From positions 62,001-126,000 of the forward strand of contig JAOMDA010000002.1 of the NCBI GenBank assembly GCA_028345295.1: 64,000 nucleotides of DNA, read 5' to 3'. A program made the translations under genes and the position numbers. Position 1 is the stretch's first letter; each line of letters begins with the position of its first letter. Shown one piece after another: positions 32,332 through 40,638 of the stretch. Under the pieces are notes generated by a model. That model ran no database searches, had not been told where the DNA came from, and worked only from the letters and a program-made list of their open reading frames with translations. The stretch comes from Candidatus Nitrosopelagicus sp. Its GTDB lineage: Archaea; Thermoproteota; Nitrososphaeria; Nitrososphaerales; Nitrosopumilaceae.

Positions 32332-33099
32332 CTATCTTTCATCTTCAGATTTTGTATCGTTAGAATTATCCATCTCAGATTCATGTGGTTCATCTGTTTT
32401 TTCTACGTATTCTTTATCTACACCAATATCTGGAATCTCATTATTTTCTGATTCTGTCTCATCTTTTTTTTCTACGTATTCTTTATCTACACCAATATCT
32501 GGAATCTCATTATTTTCTGATTCTGTCTCATCTTTTTTGGCAGTATGTGAAAATGTAATTTCTTCTTTCTTTTTTGCAAAATGTCTCATTACCATAACGC
32601 CAATAATAATTGCAATTATGATATAATTGACTGGAGGTTGTAATATCTTAGTAATATATCCTACTTGTGGAACTGTGTATTCAACTATTCCAATGTATTC
32701 TTTTTCAGTAATGGGAAAATCTATGCCTTGAATTGAACTAGGATTATTATCTCCTCTTGTTCTAACAATCTTTGGGTCATCTTCCATTATTAGATCAACT
32801 CTATGGACAATCACCCTTTCTTCACCGCCTGGTTCCCCATTCAGATATTTTTCATATTTTGCTGGAGAGAAAAACACAATGATATCACCTCTTTTAATAT
32901 CTTCAAATGGTATATTTCCTCGAACTACTATAACATCATAAACCTCAAGTGTTGGAATCATACTTCCACTAGAAACAACATAAAATGGATTTGCTGTACC
33001 GAAAATAAGTTGTAAACCTACCCAAATAACTAGTACTACAATTCCTACAATAATTATATCTTTAATAATTTTCTTTGAACCCAAATTATGATTCGTCAT
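32332..33099 (-). CDS. Signal peptidase I (S26, Sec11-like) with repetitive acidic tail
   Basis: The 255-aa protein has an N-terminal helix (IIIVGIVVLVIWVGLQLIF), the catalytic Ser in SSGSMIPTLEVYDVIVV, the archaeal/ER-type His in ERVIVHRVD and the following TRGDNNPSS. A second helix is NYIIIAIIIGVMVMRHFA. It cleaves signal peptides outside the membrane. The cytoplasmic C-terminus has two identical 23-residue units (ENNEIPDIGVDKEYVEK), encoded by a 69-bp perfect tandem repeat. The tail is unusual for the family and its role is unknown. Confidence 0.85.
   Translation of the reverse strand: MTNHNLGSKKIIKDIIIVGIVVLVIWVGLQLIFGTANPFYVVSSGSMIPTLEVYDVIVVRGNIPFEDIKRGDIIVFFSPAKYEKYLNGEPGGEERVIVHRVDLIMEDDPKIVRTRGDNNPSSIQGIDFPITEKEYIGIVEYTVPQVGYITKILQPPVNYIIIAIIIGVMVMRHFAKKKEEITFSHTAKKDETESENNEIPDIGVDKEYVEKKDETESENNEIPDIGVDKEYVEKTDEPHESEMDNSNDTKSEDER
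32401..32538. repeat. Perfect 69-bp tandem repeat in the signal peptidase gene
   Basis: Two identical 69-bp units (32401-32469 and 32470-32538) beginning TTCTACGTATTCTTTATC. Identity at all third positions implies a recent duplication and likely copy-number variation between strains. Confidence 0.9.
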
Positions 33100-33132
33100 T
33101 AAGTTAGTAAGATAAATCTTACCTGTAGAAAT

Positions 33133-33897
33133 CTATAATTGTGTTCCACACATCTCACAGAATTTAGAATCAGGCTTATTATCAAAATTACAATCAGAAC
33201 ATCTTGCTCCTTCTCCTACTTTTGCTGTTGATACTTGAGCCACATTTTTATCATTTTTTCCTAAAAATATTACTTCACCTACAGTACCAATCCTAGCCCA
33301 GTTTACACTTACATCATTTCCTTCCTTATCAGAAATTACAAGAATTAATGTTTGTGTTGAATCAACACCAACTTGTTTTGCAATTCCAATCTTTTTTGCA
33401 TTTTCATCAAAAACTTCCATTCCCATAATCGATCTAAAAGTTGAATCAACTGGATTTGTTTGACTAATAATCTCATTCTGAACTGATGTATCAGTTTCTG
33501 TAAAATTAGTAAAGTCTGATAATGATGATTCCTGATTTTCTTCAATTGGATTTGCTAAACCTACTTCTAATTGTTCATCAGTTTTTTTAAATTCTCTATA
33601 TTCGGCAATTGTACCACTACATTCATTGCAAGTGTATGTTCCTCTTTCAACTAGAATTAAATTCTCAGCAACTTCTTCATTCGGATTCTCAAATTCAATA
33701 TTTGGACTTCCATCAAATTCTCTTTCACAACTATTGCAGGAATATTTTGATATTTGCTCAGAGTTTAATCTTCCAATAGGTGCCAAAAAAAGATCTGGGC
33801 CTCCTAGATTTCCCTTACTTTGCTGTTGATCAGTAACTTTAGCCATAACAAATCCACCAGAACCTCTAAGTTTTTTCAATCGTAGTTCCGAACTCAT
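33133..33897 (-). CDS. Zinc-ribbon protein with PRC-barrel-like middle domain
   Basis: The 254-aa protein contains an N-terminal zinc-binding region (SCNSCEREF and YTCNECSG), a low-complexity acidic linker, a PRC-barrel-like domain (IMGMEVFDENAKKIGIAKQVGVD to NWARIGTVGEVIFL) and a C-terminal zinc ribbon, CSDCNFDNKPDSKFCEMCGTQL in essence. PRC-barrel domains often join RNA-processing or division machinery in archaea. Function unknown. It is divergent from thioredoxin, and two nearby genes end in the same ribbon. Start could also be Met18. Confidence 0.6.
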   Translation of the reverse strand: MSSELRLKKLRGSGGFVMAKVTDQQQSKGNLGGPDLFLAPIGRLNSEQISKYSCNSCEREFDGSPNIEFENPNEEVAENLILVERGTYTCNECSGTIAEYREFKKTDEQLEVGLANPIEENQESSLSDFTNFTETDTSVQNEIISQTNPVDSTFRSIMGMEVFDENAKKIGIAKQVGVDSTQTLILVISDKEGNDVSVNWARIGTVGEVIFLGKNDKNVAQVSTAKVGEGARCSDCNFDNKPDSKFCEMCGTQL

Positions 33898-34020
33898 GTT
33901 CTCAATAAATTATTTTGGTCATTTAAGTATATTTTTAAAAGAATTTGAATTTTAAATTAACATCATTGTAGAATTATGTGAACATTTTTACATATGCATA
34001 TATGACAATTTCTGATTATC

Positions 34021-34353
34021 ATGGGAATTACACAGATATCTGATGCAAAAACATGGGAAACCGATGTAATAAGTTCTGATAAACCTGTCTTTGTGGACTT
34101 TTGGGCGGAATGGTGTGGACCTTGTAGAATGGTTGGACCTGTAGTAGAAGAACTTGCAGGTGACTATGAGGGAAGAGTAAATTTCGTAAAAGTAAATGTT
34201 GATCAGGCTAGTGAACTAGCCTCAAAATACAATGTGTTCAGCATTCCAACTCTTATTCTACTAAATAGGGGTGAAATAATTGCCCAGCAAGTTGGTGCAG
34301 GTTCAAAAGAAACTTATCAAAACATGATTGATAGAGCACTAGAAAAAATTTAG
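34021..34353 (+). CDS. trxA: Thioredoxin
   Basis: The 110-aa protein has the full thioredoxin fold with active site FWAEWCGPCRMVGP, cis-Pro segment FSIPTLILLNRGE and buried Asp in PVFVDFWAEW. It reduces protein disulfides. A second thioredoxin is encoded at 45 kb with a longer N-terminus. It is flanked by zinc-ribbon protein genes, which might be redox targets, an inference only. Confidence 0.92.
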   Translation: MGITQISDAKTWETDVISSDKPVFVDFWAEWCGPCRMVGPVVEELAGDYEGRVNFVKVNVDQASELASKYNVFSIPTLILLNRGEIIAQQVGAGSKETYQNMIDRALEKI

Positions 34354-34415
34354 GCTCTACTAATTTTCTTCTTTTTATTCTAAACTATTAATATTACAAT
34401 TATCCAGTTTAGTTT

Positions 34416-34943
34416 ATGTCACTAGGAGAAATTGATACATTAAATCTCACTTTCGAAAAGCTACAAGCATTATTTGACGAATCTCAAGGATATTATGAGT
34501 CGTTTCTTGATGCAAATAATTTGTACAAGGCAGGAAAACTTTCAGACAAAGAGTTCTTTCAAAAATTAGGTGACTATACAGTTGCTTATTCTGCATTGGA
34601 GTTTTTAGGAATCAAAACACTAATGGAAATGAAAAAAACACTTGATAAGGTTGCAAGTGGATCTTCTACTGGTACACAATCTCCTGGCTTAATGCCTGGA
34701 ATGGGACAACCTGGAATGATGCCAGGTATGAATCCAAGTGCACGTGTTGGTACTGCAGATAATCCTGTTGGAGGACCTCCTTCTATAATGTCTGCACCTG
34801 ATGCATTTAATCAACCCGGAACTCTACCATCTCCTGATCCTTCTTTATTACCTCAAAAAGAAACTAGTGGAAATTGTACTTCATGTGGTGCAGGCTTAAG
34901 ACCTAATGCAAAATTCTGTACCAAATGTGGTACCAAACTGTAA
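34416..34943 (+). CDS. Helical protein with Met/Gly/Pro-rich linker and C-terminal zinc ribbon
   Basis: The 175-aa protein has a helical N-terminal half (FEKLQALFDESQGYYESFLDA), a low-complexity linker with GMGQPGMMPGMNPS, and a C-terminal zinc ribbon CTSCGAGLRPNAKFCTKCGTKL in essence. No known family; similar architectures are common in archaeal adaptor proteins. It lies downstream of thioredoxin on the same strand by 62 nt and is tail to tail with another ribbon protein. Confidence 0.6.
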   Translation: MSLGEIDTLNLTFEKLQALFDESQGYYESFLDANNLYKAGKLSDKEFFQKLGDYTVAYSALEFLGIKTLMEMKKTLDKVASGSSTGTQSPGLMPGMGQPGMMPGMNPSARVGTADNPVGGPPSIMSAPDAFNQPGTLPSPDPSLLPQKETSGNCTSCGAGLRPNAKFCTKCGTKL

Positions 34944-34947
34944 TTTT

Positions 34948-35313
34948 CTAAATTAAATTAGTTCCACATTCTCTGCAAAATTTAGCTGAGGAAGAATTCT
35001 TTCCACCACACTCTGGACAAAATTGTTCTGAATCTGATGAATCATCAGAATTGGCACTACCATACAATCCACTTCCTAATACAGCACCAGTTGGAACATA
35101 TTTTTCATCATCAATAATTTCAACTGGAGCAAAATCTTTTTCTTCAATATATGTTAATAATCTAGGAATACCATCATCTTTGTTCTCCGGATCTGGTACC
35201 ATATCCCCTAACCAAAATGAAAACCGCATCAAAGTTAATTCTGGTGTAGAAAATGCAAGTGTGTGACTTGACATGTAATCATTTGCAGCTTCTTTTCCAT
35301 TGAATACTTTCAT
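34948..35313 (-). CDS. Small protein with C-terminal zinc ribbon, unknown function
   Basis: The 121-aa protein has an N-terminal alpha/beta part (MKVFNGKEAANDYMSSHTLA, LTLMRFSFWLGDMVPDPENK), a short Ser/Asp linker and the ribbon QFCPECGGKNSSSAKFCREC followed by GTNL. The ribbon is nearly the same in spacing and sequence as in the two neighbours. It ends 5 nt from the convergent gene, and tRNA-Ala lies upstream on the same strand. Confidence 0.55.
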   Translation of the reverse strand: MKVFNGKEAANDYMSSHTLAFSTPELTLMRFSFWLGDMVPDPENKDDGIPRLLTYIEEKDFAPVEIIDDEKYVPTGAVLGSGLYGSANSDDSSDSEQFCPECGGKNSSSAKFCRECGTNLI

Positions 35314-35354
35314 GAATTAATTGTTTTATGTTTATGTATAATGTTTTCGAGAAA

Positions 35355-35426
35355 TGGACCGAGAGGGAATCGAACCCTCGACATCCACGTTGCGAACGTG
35401 GCATTATACCCCTAAACCATCGGCCC
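35355..35426 (-). tRNA. tRNA-Ala (CGC)
   Basis: Reverse-strand cloverleaf with acceptor GGGCCGA/TCGGTCC, including the G3-U70 identity pair of alanine tRNAs, anticodon arm CCACG-TTCGCAA-CGTGG (CGC), T arm GAGGG-TTCGATT-CCCTC, discriminator A. No intron or encoded CCA. Confidence 0.94.
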
Positions 35427-35499
35427 TAACTTTTATGATTTTTATTGAATGTATATTCATTTACTCAACTAATATAATGATAAAATCATCATAATAATT

Positions 35500-36888
35500 A
35501 TGACATATGATACTGTTATAGTAGACTCACATGTTGTACATCAATCAGGAATAATAGAGAAGAATATTGTAATTGATGAGGGTAAAATTGTAGCATTTAC
35601 AACAGACATTCCATCATGTGACAAAAAAATTAATGCTATGGATTTAGTTAGCATTCCAGGTTTGATTGATACACATATGCACTATGGTGTTTATTCTCCA
35701 ATTGAAAGAGCTGCTACAACAGAATCCCATGCTGCAGCAATTGGTGGAGTAACTACAATGATGAGAATGTTACGATTAGATGGTTCATTCAGTACTAATC
35801 TTGAACAACAACTTAAGGCAAGTTCTGATTCACATTATGTTGATTACGCAATTCATGCATCAATCTTTAATCAAGATCAAATTGAAGAAATGAAGTTATG
35901 TGTTGAAAAAGGAATTACATCTTTCAAGCTCTACATGAATCTTGGTGGTGAAATTGGACATGTTTACATGGAAATGAAACCAGGAGAAACAAAACTAATT
36001 GAATCACATGTTGAAGTAAATGATAACGTTCTTGAAAATGTTGTTAAAAATGCATCAAAATTAAAATGTCCTGTATTAGTTCATGCAGAAGATTATCAAG
36101 AATGTGAATGTGGTATCAAAACTGCAAAAGAAAAGAACCGTGATGGATTAAATGCTTGGTCTGAAAGTCGTTCACCTGATTCTGAAGTAAAATCAATTAA
36201 AAAAATTTCTGAATACGCAAGAAAATATGATTCAGTAATTTACTTTGTTCATATTGGCTCCACAAGTGCATTAGAACAAATAAGAACTGAAAGGCAAAGT
36301 GGAACAAAAATTTTTGTGGAAACCTGTCCTCATTATCTTACTTTATCACATGAAACACAAAAGGGATATCTTGCTAAAGTTATGCCGCCAATCAGAACTC
36401 AAAATGATGTTAATTCCGTATGGGAAGCAATTAATCAAAATCAAATTAATACAATAGGAACTGATCATGTAGCTAATCAATTAAAACTAAAAACTGATGG
36501 TGATAGTGTTTGGGATGCACTAGCTGGTTTTCCTGGAGTAGGAACACTTTTGCCAATCTTGCTTAGTGAGGGTGTTAACAAGAACAAACTTTCTCTAAAT
36601 CAGTTAATCGAACTGACAAGTTTTAATGCATCAAAAATATTTGGTATGACCTCTAAGGGCAGTATTGAAATTGGTTATGATGCTGATATTGCCATTATAG
36701 ATATGAAAAAAGAACAAAAAGTAGACCCTTTTCTTTTTGGCGGTTTTTCTGATTATCTGGTTTATGATGGTTGGAATCTCAAAGGCTGGCCAGTGAAAAC
36801 AATTGTTAGAGGTGAAACAATATCTGAAGACTTTGAAGTTATTGGTAGACGTGGATTTGGGAAATTAGTACCTAGAACTCTAAGTTAA
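35500..36888 (+). CDS. Hydantoinase/dihydroorotase-type cyclic amidohydrolase
   Basis: The 462-aa metal-dependent amidohydrolase has IPGLIDTHMHYGVYSP with the first metal His pair, the carbamylated lysine in SFKLYMNLGG, CPVLVHAED, YFVHIGSTSALEQI, TCPHYLTLS and the catalytic Asp in TIGTDHVANQLK. This is the dihydropyrimidinase/hydantoinase/allantoinase branch rather than a standard PyrC. The ring substrate is unknown; allantoin, hydantoins or dihydropyrimidines are options, of interest in an ammonia-oxidising lifestyle. It overlaps the convergent rpiA by 9 nt. Confidence 0.75.
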   Translation: MTYDTVIVDSHVVHQSGIIEKNIVIDEGKIVAFTTDIPSCDKKINAMDLVSIPGLIDTHMHYGVYSPIERAATTESHAAAIGGVTTMMRMLRLDGSFSTNLEQQLKASSDSHYVDYAIHASIFNQDQIEEMKLCVEKGITSFKLYMNLGGEIGHVYMEMKPGETKLIESHVEVNDNVLENVVKNASKLKCPVLVHAEDYQECECGIKTAKEKNRDGLNAWSESRSPDSEVKSIKKISEYARKYDSVIYFVHIGSTSALEQIRTERQSGTKIFVETCPHYLTLSHETQKGYLAKVMPPIRTQNDVNSVWEAINQNQINTIGTDHVANQLKLKTDGDSVWDALAGFPGVGTLLPILLSEGVNKNKLSLNQLIELTSFNASKIFGMTSKGSIEIGYDADIAIIDMKKEQKVDPFLFGGFSDYLVYDGWNLKGWPVKTIVRGETISEDFEVIGRRGFGKLVPRTLS

Positions 36889-37557
36889 GATATCAAATTT
36901 ACCGTTGAACTTTGCTCTGTAAATTACATCTGGTTTTTTTGTAAATATTCCAACTTCTAAAACACCTGGAATTTGCAGAATTTTTTGTTGTAAAGATTTT
37001 GGATTTTTTATCTCACCAAAATCACAATCCAAAATTATATTTCCATTTTCTGTTACAAATGGATATCCTCTATCAAGAGAACGTAGAACAGATTCTCCAC
37101 CGATTTTAGAAATATTTTTTTGAACAATATTTCTTGCCAGTGGATGAATTTCTACTGGAACAGATCTGTTAAAATTATTGACAAATTTTGTTTTATCTGC
37201 TATAATTACTACTTTTTTTGCTAAAGACATTAAGATATTTTCTCGGAGTAATGCACCACCACCACCTTTTATCAAAAATTTATTTCTATCAATTTGATCT
37301 GCACCATCAAACACTACATCAATGTATTCAACTTGATCGGTTTCAATTAATGGAAGATTGCCTTCTTCAGCCACTAATTTGATTTGCGTTGATGTAGGCA
37401 CACATTTAATTTTAAAATTTTTTGTCTTTACAAATTTTGATAGTGTTTTTACAAAAGTAGAAGCAGCTCTACCGCTACCAAGTCCAATTACATAATCATC
37501 TTTGATAAATTTCAATGCATCTATAGACAATGCCTTAATGGCATTATCAAATGACAT
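36880..37557 (-). CDS. rpiA: Ribose-5-phosphate isomerase A
   Basis: The 225-aa enzyme shows VIGLGSGRAASTFV, CVPTSTQIKLVAEEGNLPL, VVFDGADQIDRNKFLIKGGG and the catalytic Glu/Lys region GGGGALLRENI, then IADKTKFVNNF and PVEIHPLA. It interconverts ribose-5-phosphate and ribulose-5-phosphate. Its start codon shares a base with the stop of the upstream coiled-coil gene, so the two are coupled. Confidence 0.93.
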   Translation of the reverse strand: MSFDNAIKALSIDALKFIKDDYVIGLGSGRAASTFVKTLSKFVKTKNFKIKCVPTSTQIKLVAEEGNLPLIETDQVEYIDVVFDGADQIDRNKFLIKGGGGALLRENILMSLAKKVVIIADKTKFVNNFNRSVPVEIHPLARNIVQKNISKIGGESVLRSLDRGYPFVTENGNIILDCDFGEIKNPKSLQQKILQIPGVLEVGIFTKKPDVIYRAKFNGKFDILT

Positions 37558-38393
37558 TAATCCACCTCAGCATTGTCCAACTGAGACATTGTTTTCATTA
37601 TCTTAGATTTAATTGCATCTAAATCGTCATCCTCATCATCAATCTCAGGTTCATCTGGAAGTTGTACTGTTTGTTTTGGTTTTTCTTCTTTAACTTCGTT
37701 AGAAATATGTGGTTTAACTTCATTTGGAATTATTGTTTTTTCTTCTGGAACATCTATTCTAGGTTTTTTAGGTGGTGGTGTAATAACATCACTATCTAAC
37801 TGCGCTAACATTTGATCATATTTTGTTTGTTTAAAGGAATCCAGTTTTGGAACAGAAGTTAATGTTGTAATTTCAAATTTCTTTTGAGGCTCTTTATTTT
37901 CTGTTTGTGTAGTTTCTATTTCTGATATTATATTAGAATTAATTTTATTTATTTCTAGATTTTTTTGTGGTATTTTTTGTTGCTGTGTATATTTTACTTG
38001 AGTTTTAGTTTCTTTTATTGCTATAGAGTCTTTTTCATTTTGGCTTACTTGAATTTTTGATGTTAATTCGTATAATCTCTGATCCAGTTGTGATAATTTT
38101 TGATCCATTAGTGTGATTAAACCTTCTCCTAACGGTCCTAGATCTGGATGTTTACTTACAATTTCAAGTTTTTCTATTCTAGCAATAATTACTCCAAGCT
38201 GATGCTGATATCTTAGTAGTAGTCTATCTCGTTGTATTTTTGATAATCCTGAATCATCATCGTATAATCTAGAAATTGTCTTTGTTAGAATATCCCTTTC
38301 AATTTCTAATGCATGTAATTGATTTTGAACATGCGTATTGGCACCAATCTTTGGCTGCTGATTATTTTTTAATGAAAAAAACTGATTTAACAT
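37557..38393 (-). CDS. Coiled-coil protein of unknown function
   Basis: The 278-aa protein has two coiled-coil segments near its N-terminus (HALEIERDILTKTISRLY and LLRYQHQLGVIIARIEKLEIV), a third around LITLMDQKLSQLDQRLYEL, and a long polar linker rich in Lys, Pro and Glu, ending with the acidic helix EDDDLDAIKSKIMKTMSQLD. No domain is recognised. It starts directly after the rpl37e stop and ends coupled to rpiA, forming a minus-strand run LSm-L37e-coiled coil-RpiA. A role with RNA or ribosomes is a guess from context. Confidence 0.6.
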   Translation of the reverse strand: MLNQFFSLKNNQQPKIGANTHVQNQLHALEIERDILTKTISRLYDDDSGLSKIQRDRLLLRYQHQLGVIIARIEKLEIVSKHPDLGPLGEGLITLMDQKLSQLDQRLYELTSKIQVSQNEKDSIAIKETKTQVKYTQQQKIPQKNLEINKINSNIISEIETTQTENKEPQKKFEITTLTSVPKLDSFKQTKYDQMLAQLDSDVITPPPKKPRIDVPEEKTIIPNEVKPHISNEVKEEKPKQTVQLPDEPEIDDEDDDLDAIKSKIMKTMSQLDNAEVD

Positions 38394-38561
38394 TTAGGTG
38401 TACCATTTAATCCATGAATATCTTCTTAGTTTTGAATCAGGAAAACCACAGCTTGCACATCTTTGATGACGTTTATGAAAGGAATTTTTACCACATCTTC
38501 TACATCTAATATGAGTTTTTTTCCTTGACATTAACCCCATTGCTGGTGTTCCTCTACCCAT
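38394..38561 (-). CDS. rpl37e: Ribosomal protein L37e (eL37)
   Basis: A 55-aa frame missing from the ORF track reads [20 protein letters not shown] and onwards with the zinc-binding pairs CRRCGKNSF and CASCGFP, ending RRYSW; all are signatures of L37e. It binds 23S rRNA in the large subunit. It lies between LSm (10 nt) and the coiled-coil gene (0 nt), and the LSm-L37e pair is common in archaea. Confidence 0.95.
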   Translation of the reverse strand: MGRGTPAMGLMSRKKTHIRCRRCGKNSFHKRHQRCASCGFPDSKLRRYSWIKWYT

Positions 38562-38571
38562 AGCGATTCAC

Positions 38572-38802
38572 CTATTTTGGAGGTGGGGAGATCATAATTA
38601 CATTATCCCCACGAACAACTATGGATCCAAGAGTTTTTGTTTCGCCTTCAGAAGGGATCTCTTCTGATTGGTCGAGTAGCAGATTCATGTGTTGGTCAAA
38701 TCCTAACAAGTTTCCACGAATGGTCTTGTTACCTTTGAGCTTGATGAGGACTACCTTATTGATACTCTCATCCAATACTTTTACTGCCATATCTACGGAC
38801 AT
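38572..38802 (-). CDS. Sm-like (LSm/SmAP) RNA-binding protein
   Basis: The 76-aa protein has the Sm1 motif [27 protein letters not shown] and Sm2 motif [15 protein letters not shown]. Archaeal members form heptameric rings that bind U-rich RNA. It is co-transcribed with rpl37e. A TATA-like stretch on the minus strand around 38834-38844 gives a suitable promoter position. Confidence 0.93.
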   Translation of the reverse strand: MSVDMAVKVLDESINKVVLIKLKGNKTIRGNLLGFDQHMNLLLDQSEEIPSEGETKTLGSIVVRGDNVIMISPPPK

Positions 38803-38879
38803 TTATTTCACTTATTGGATCACCTACTGAGGAGTATATTAAACGTTGACTGGTAAAATTTTCAACTTTGTTCGGTAAG

Positions 38880-39599
38880 TCAAGATTGACACTCTTTTGC
38901 TAGATTTCGAACAATTTCACTAAGAAATCGTTGTCCATCCTTCTTTGTTGCACCAGTTGGATCACCCCATACACCATTCTTTGTAACCTTAGGAAATCCA
39001 CCTGGTTTTGTAGCAAGTTTACCAATTTTTCTTTTTTCCATATCGCTTAAGCCATTTGTTACCAAACCTTTTTTTGCCTTTTTCATTTTCACCTTATTTG
39101 AGATAGCCAACATGAGTGATGTCTCTACAAATCCGGCATGATCGAACTGTTGCTTCATAAAATGCCAATATGAGAATTTAGAGACTTTAATACCGAATTT
39201 TTTCTTGTAGTCATTATCTTGATAAATTACGTATTGACCCATTACTCCTAAATTTCCATGATGGCCATTTAATATGATAATTCTTTTGATATGATTTTTT
39301 GTAAGTGATGTTATAATATCATCAAGTATTTTTCTAAGATTATTCACTTTTAGGCTCGTATTGAAAAGTGGCTCATGCTCCCATGATACTCCATAACTAA
39401 TGGTTGGAAAAACTATGAAACCACACTTTTTTGCTAAACGTGAGGCAATCTCTGTAACAATATCAGAATCAGTTGATATAGGCAGATGGGCTCCATGTTG
39501 CTCAATTGAGCCTACAGGAATGATTACTGTGAGTTTTTTTGATTTGATTAATTTTCTAAATTCGGGATCGTATAGCTCATTGATGTCCATTATTTTCAC
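38880..39599 (-). CDS. Creatininase-family amidohydrolase (ArfB/MftE-like)
   Basis: The 239-aa protein has VIIPVGSIEQHGAHLPISTDSDIV with metal ligands, ISYGVSWEHEPLFNTSL, IIILNGHHGNLG and HAGFVETSLML with the family Glu. Archaeal relatives include ArfB, which deformylates the GTP-derived pyrimidine intermediate in riboflavin/F420 biosynthesis. That fits an F420 user, but other creatininase functions cannot be excluded. Its ATG overlaps the purU stop by 4 nt, so the two are coupled. Confidence 0.75.
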   Translation of the reverse strand: MKIMDINELYDPEFRKLIKSKKLTVIIPVGSIEQHGAHLPISTDSDIVTEIASRLAKKCGFIVFPTISYGVSWEHEPLFNTSLKVNNLRKILDDIITSLTKNHIKRIIILNGHHGNLGVMGQYVIYQDNDYKKKFGIKVSKFSYWHFMKQQFDHAGFVETSLMLAISNKVKMKKAKKGLVTNGLSDMEKRKIGKLATKPGGFPKVTKNGVWGDPTGATKKDGQRFLSEIVRNLAKECQS

Positions 39600-40444
39600 T
39601 TATTTTTAGTGTGAACTTTTCTCCAACGTACATCTAATTTATTTGAAAGATGCATCTTTGTTGCTTTAAGCAAAGTTTCAGCCTCTAATTTTTGACCTTC
39701 ACGTTTTATTGATTCTAATGTATCTTCTGGAGTTACTTTGAATGAATCCTGGAAAATTATTGGTCCCTGATCAAGATTTTCTGTTACATAATGAGATGTA
39801 ACACCAATAATTTTCGTTCCTCTTTCAAATGCTTGTTCATATGCTAATGCACCAGGAAATGCTGGTAATAATGATGGATGAATATTGATTATACGATTTG
39901 GATATCTCCAAACAAAGTTAGGTGATAGAATTCTCATATACCTTGCAAGGACAATTAAATCAATATCATATTTTTTACAAGCTTGCAAAATTTTTGTTTC
40001 AGCTTTGTCTTGATTTCTCTCATTAATCAAAACAAATGGAATTTTTGCCTTTTTTGCAATTGATGATAGTGTTTTTTCAGTACCAACTATTACAGAAATA
40101 TTTCCTTTAATCTCTTTTTTAGATCTAGATTTCAATATTGTATTCAGACAGTGTGGTTCTTTAGTAACAAAAATTGCAATGTTTTTTTGAGAATTTGTTT
40201 CATGGTGAGTATTAACTTGCATTTTTAATTTTTTAGCAAGTTTTTGTATATCAGAATCAAACTTTTCTCTATTAATTTTTGATGTAAATGATACTTCTAG
40301 ATACATACCAAAAAGTCCTTTGATTACATTTTGGTTAACTTGTTCAAGATTACCATTCTTTTCAAATACAAAACTGGTAAAATTAGCTACAATTCCTTCT
40401 TTATCTTTACCTACAACAGTAATACCAACAAGTCTTTTTTTCAT
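39596..40444 (-). CDS. purU: Formyltetrahydrofolate deformylase
   Basis: The 282-aa protein has an N-terminal ACT domain (RLVGITVVGKDKEGIVANFT, residues 1-80) and a formyl-transferase-like domain with IAIFVTKEPHC, ARYMRILSPNFV, IINIHPSLLPAFPG with the catalytic Asn/His, and the catalytic Asp in ENLDQGPIIFQ. PurU frees formate from 10-formyl-tetrahydrofolate, a link between folates and purine synthesis. The coupled downstream creatininase-type gene suggests both act on formyl compounds or formate. Confidence 0.88.
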   Translation of the reverse strand: MKKRLVGITVVGKDKEGIVANFTSFVFEKNGNLEQVNQNVIKGLFGMYLEVSFTSKINREKFDSDIQKLAKKLKMQVNTHHETNSQKNIAIFVTKEPHCLNTILKSRSKKEIKGNISVIVGTEKTLSSIAKKAKIPFVLINERNQDKAETKILQACKKYDIDLIVLARYMRILSPNFVWRYPNRIINIHPSLLPAFPGALAYEQAFERGTKIIGVTSHYVTENLDQGPIIFQDSFKVTPEDTLESIKREGQKLEAETLLKATKMHLSNKLDVRWRKVHTKNK

Positions 40445-40504
40445 GGCGTCGTTGACGTATTATTACATATATGCGTAAGGTATCAGGCTCAAAATAAAAA
40501 CTGG

Positions 40505-40589
40505 TGCGGGAGGTGGGATTCGAACCCACGAACTCCTAAGAGACAGGGTCCTAAGCCCTGCGCCTTTGACCAGGCTGGGCGACTCCCGC
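40505..40589 (-). tRNA. tRNA-Leu (TAG)
   Basis: Type II tRNA on the reverse strand with acceptor GCGGGAG/CTCCCGC, anticodon arm CAGGG-CTTAGGA-CCCTG (TAG), long variable arm TCTCTTAGGAG and T arm GTGGG-TTCGAAT-CCCAC, discriminator A. The next three bases are CCA, so the 3' end may be encoded, unlike in other tRNAs here. Confidence 0.94.
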
Positions 40590-40638
40590 AAACAATTAGC
40601 AACAACAGACAAATTTATCGGTATTGGAATGATTGTAA

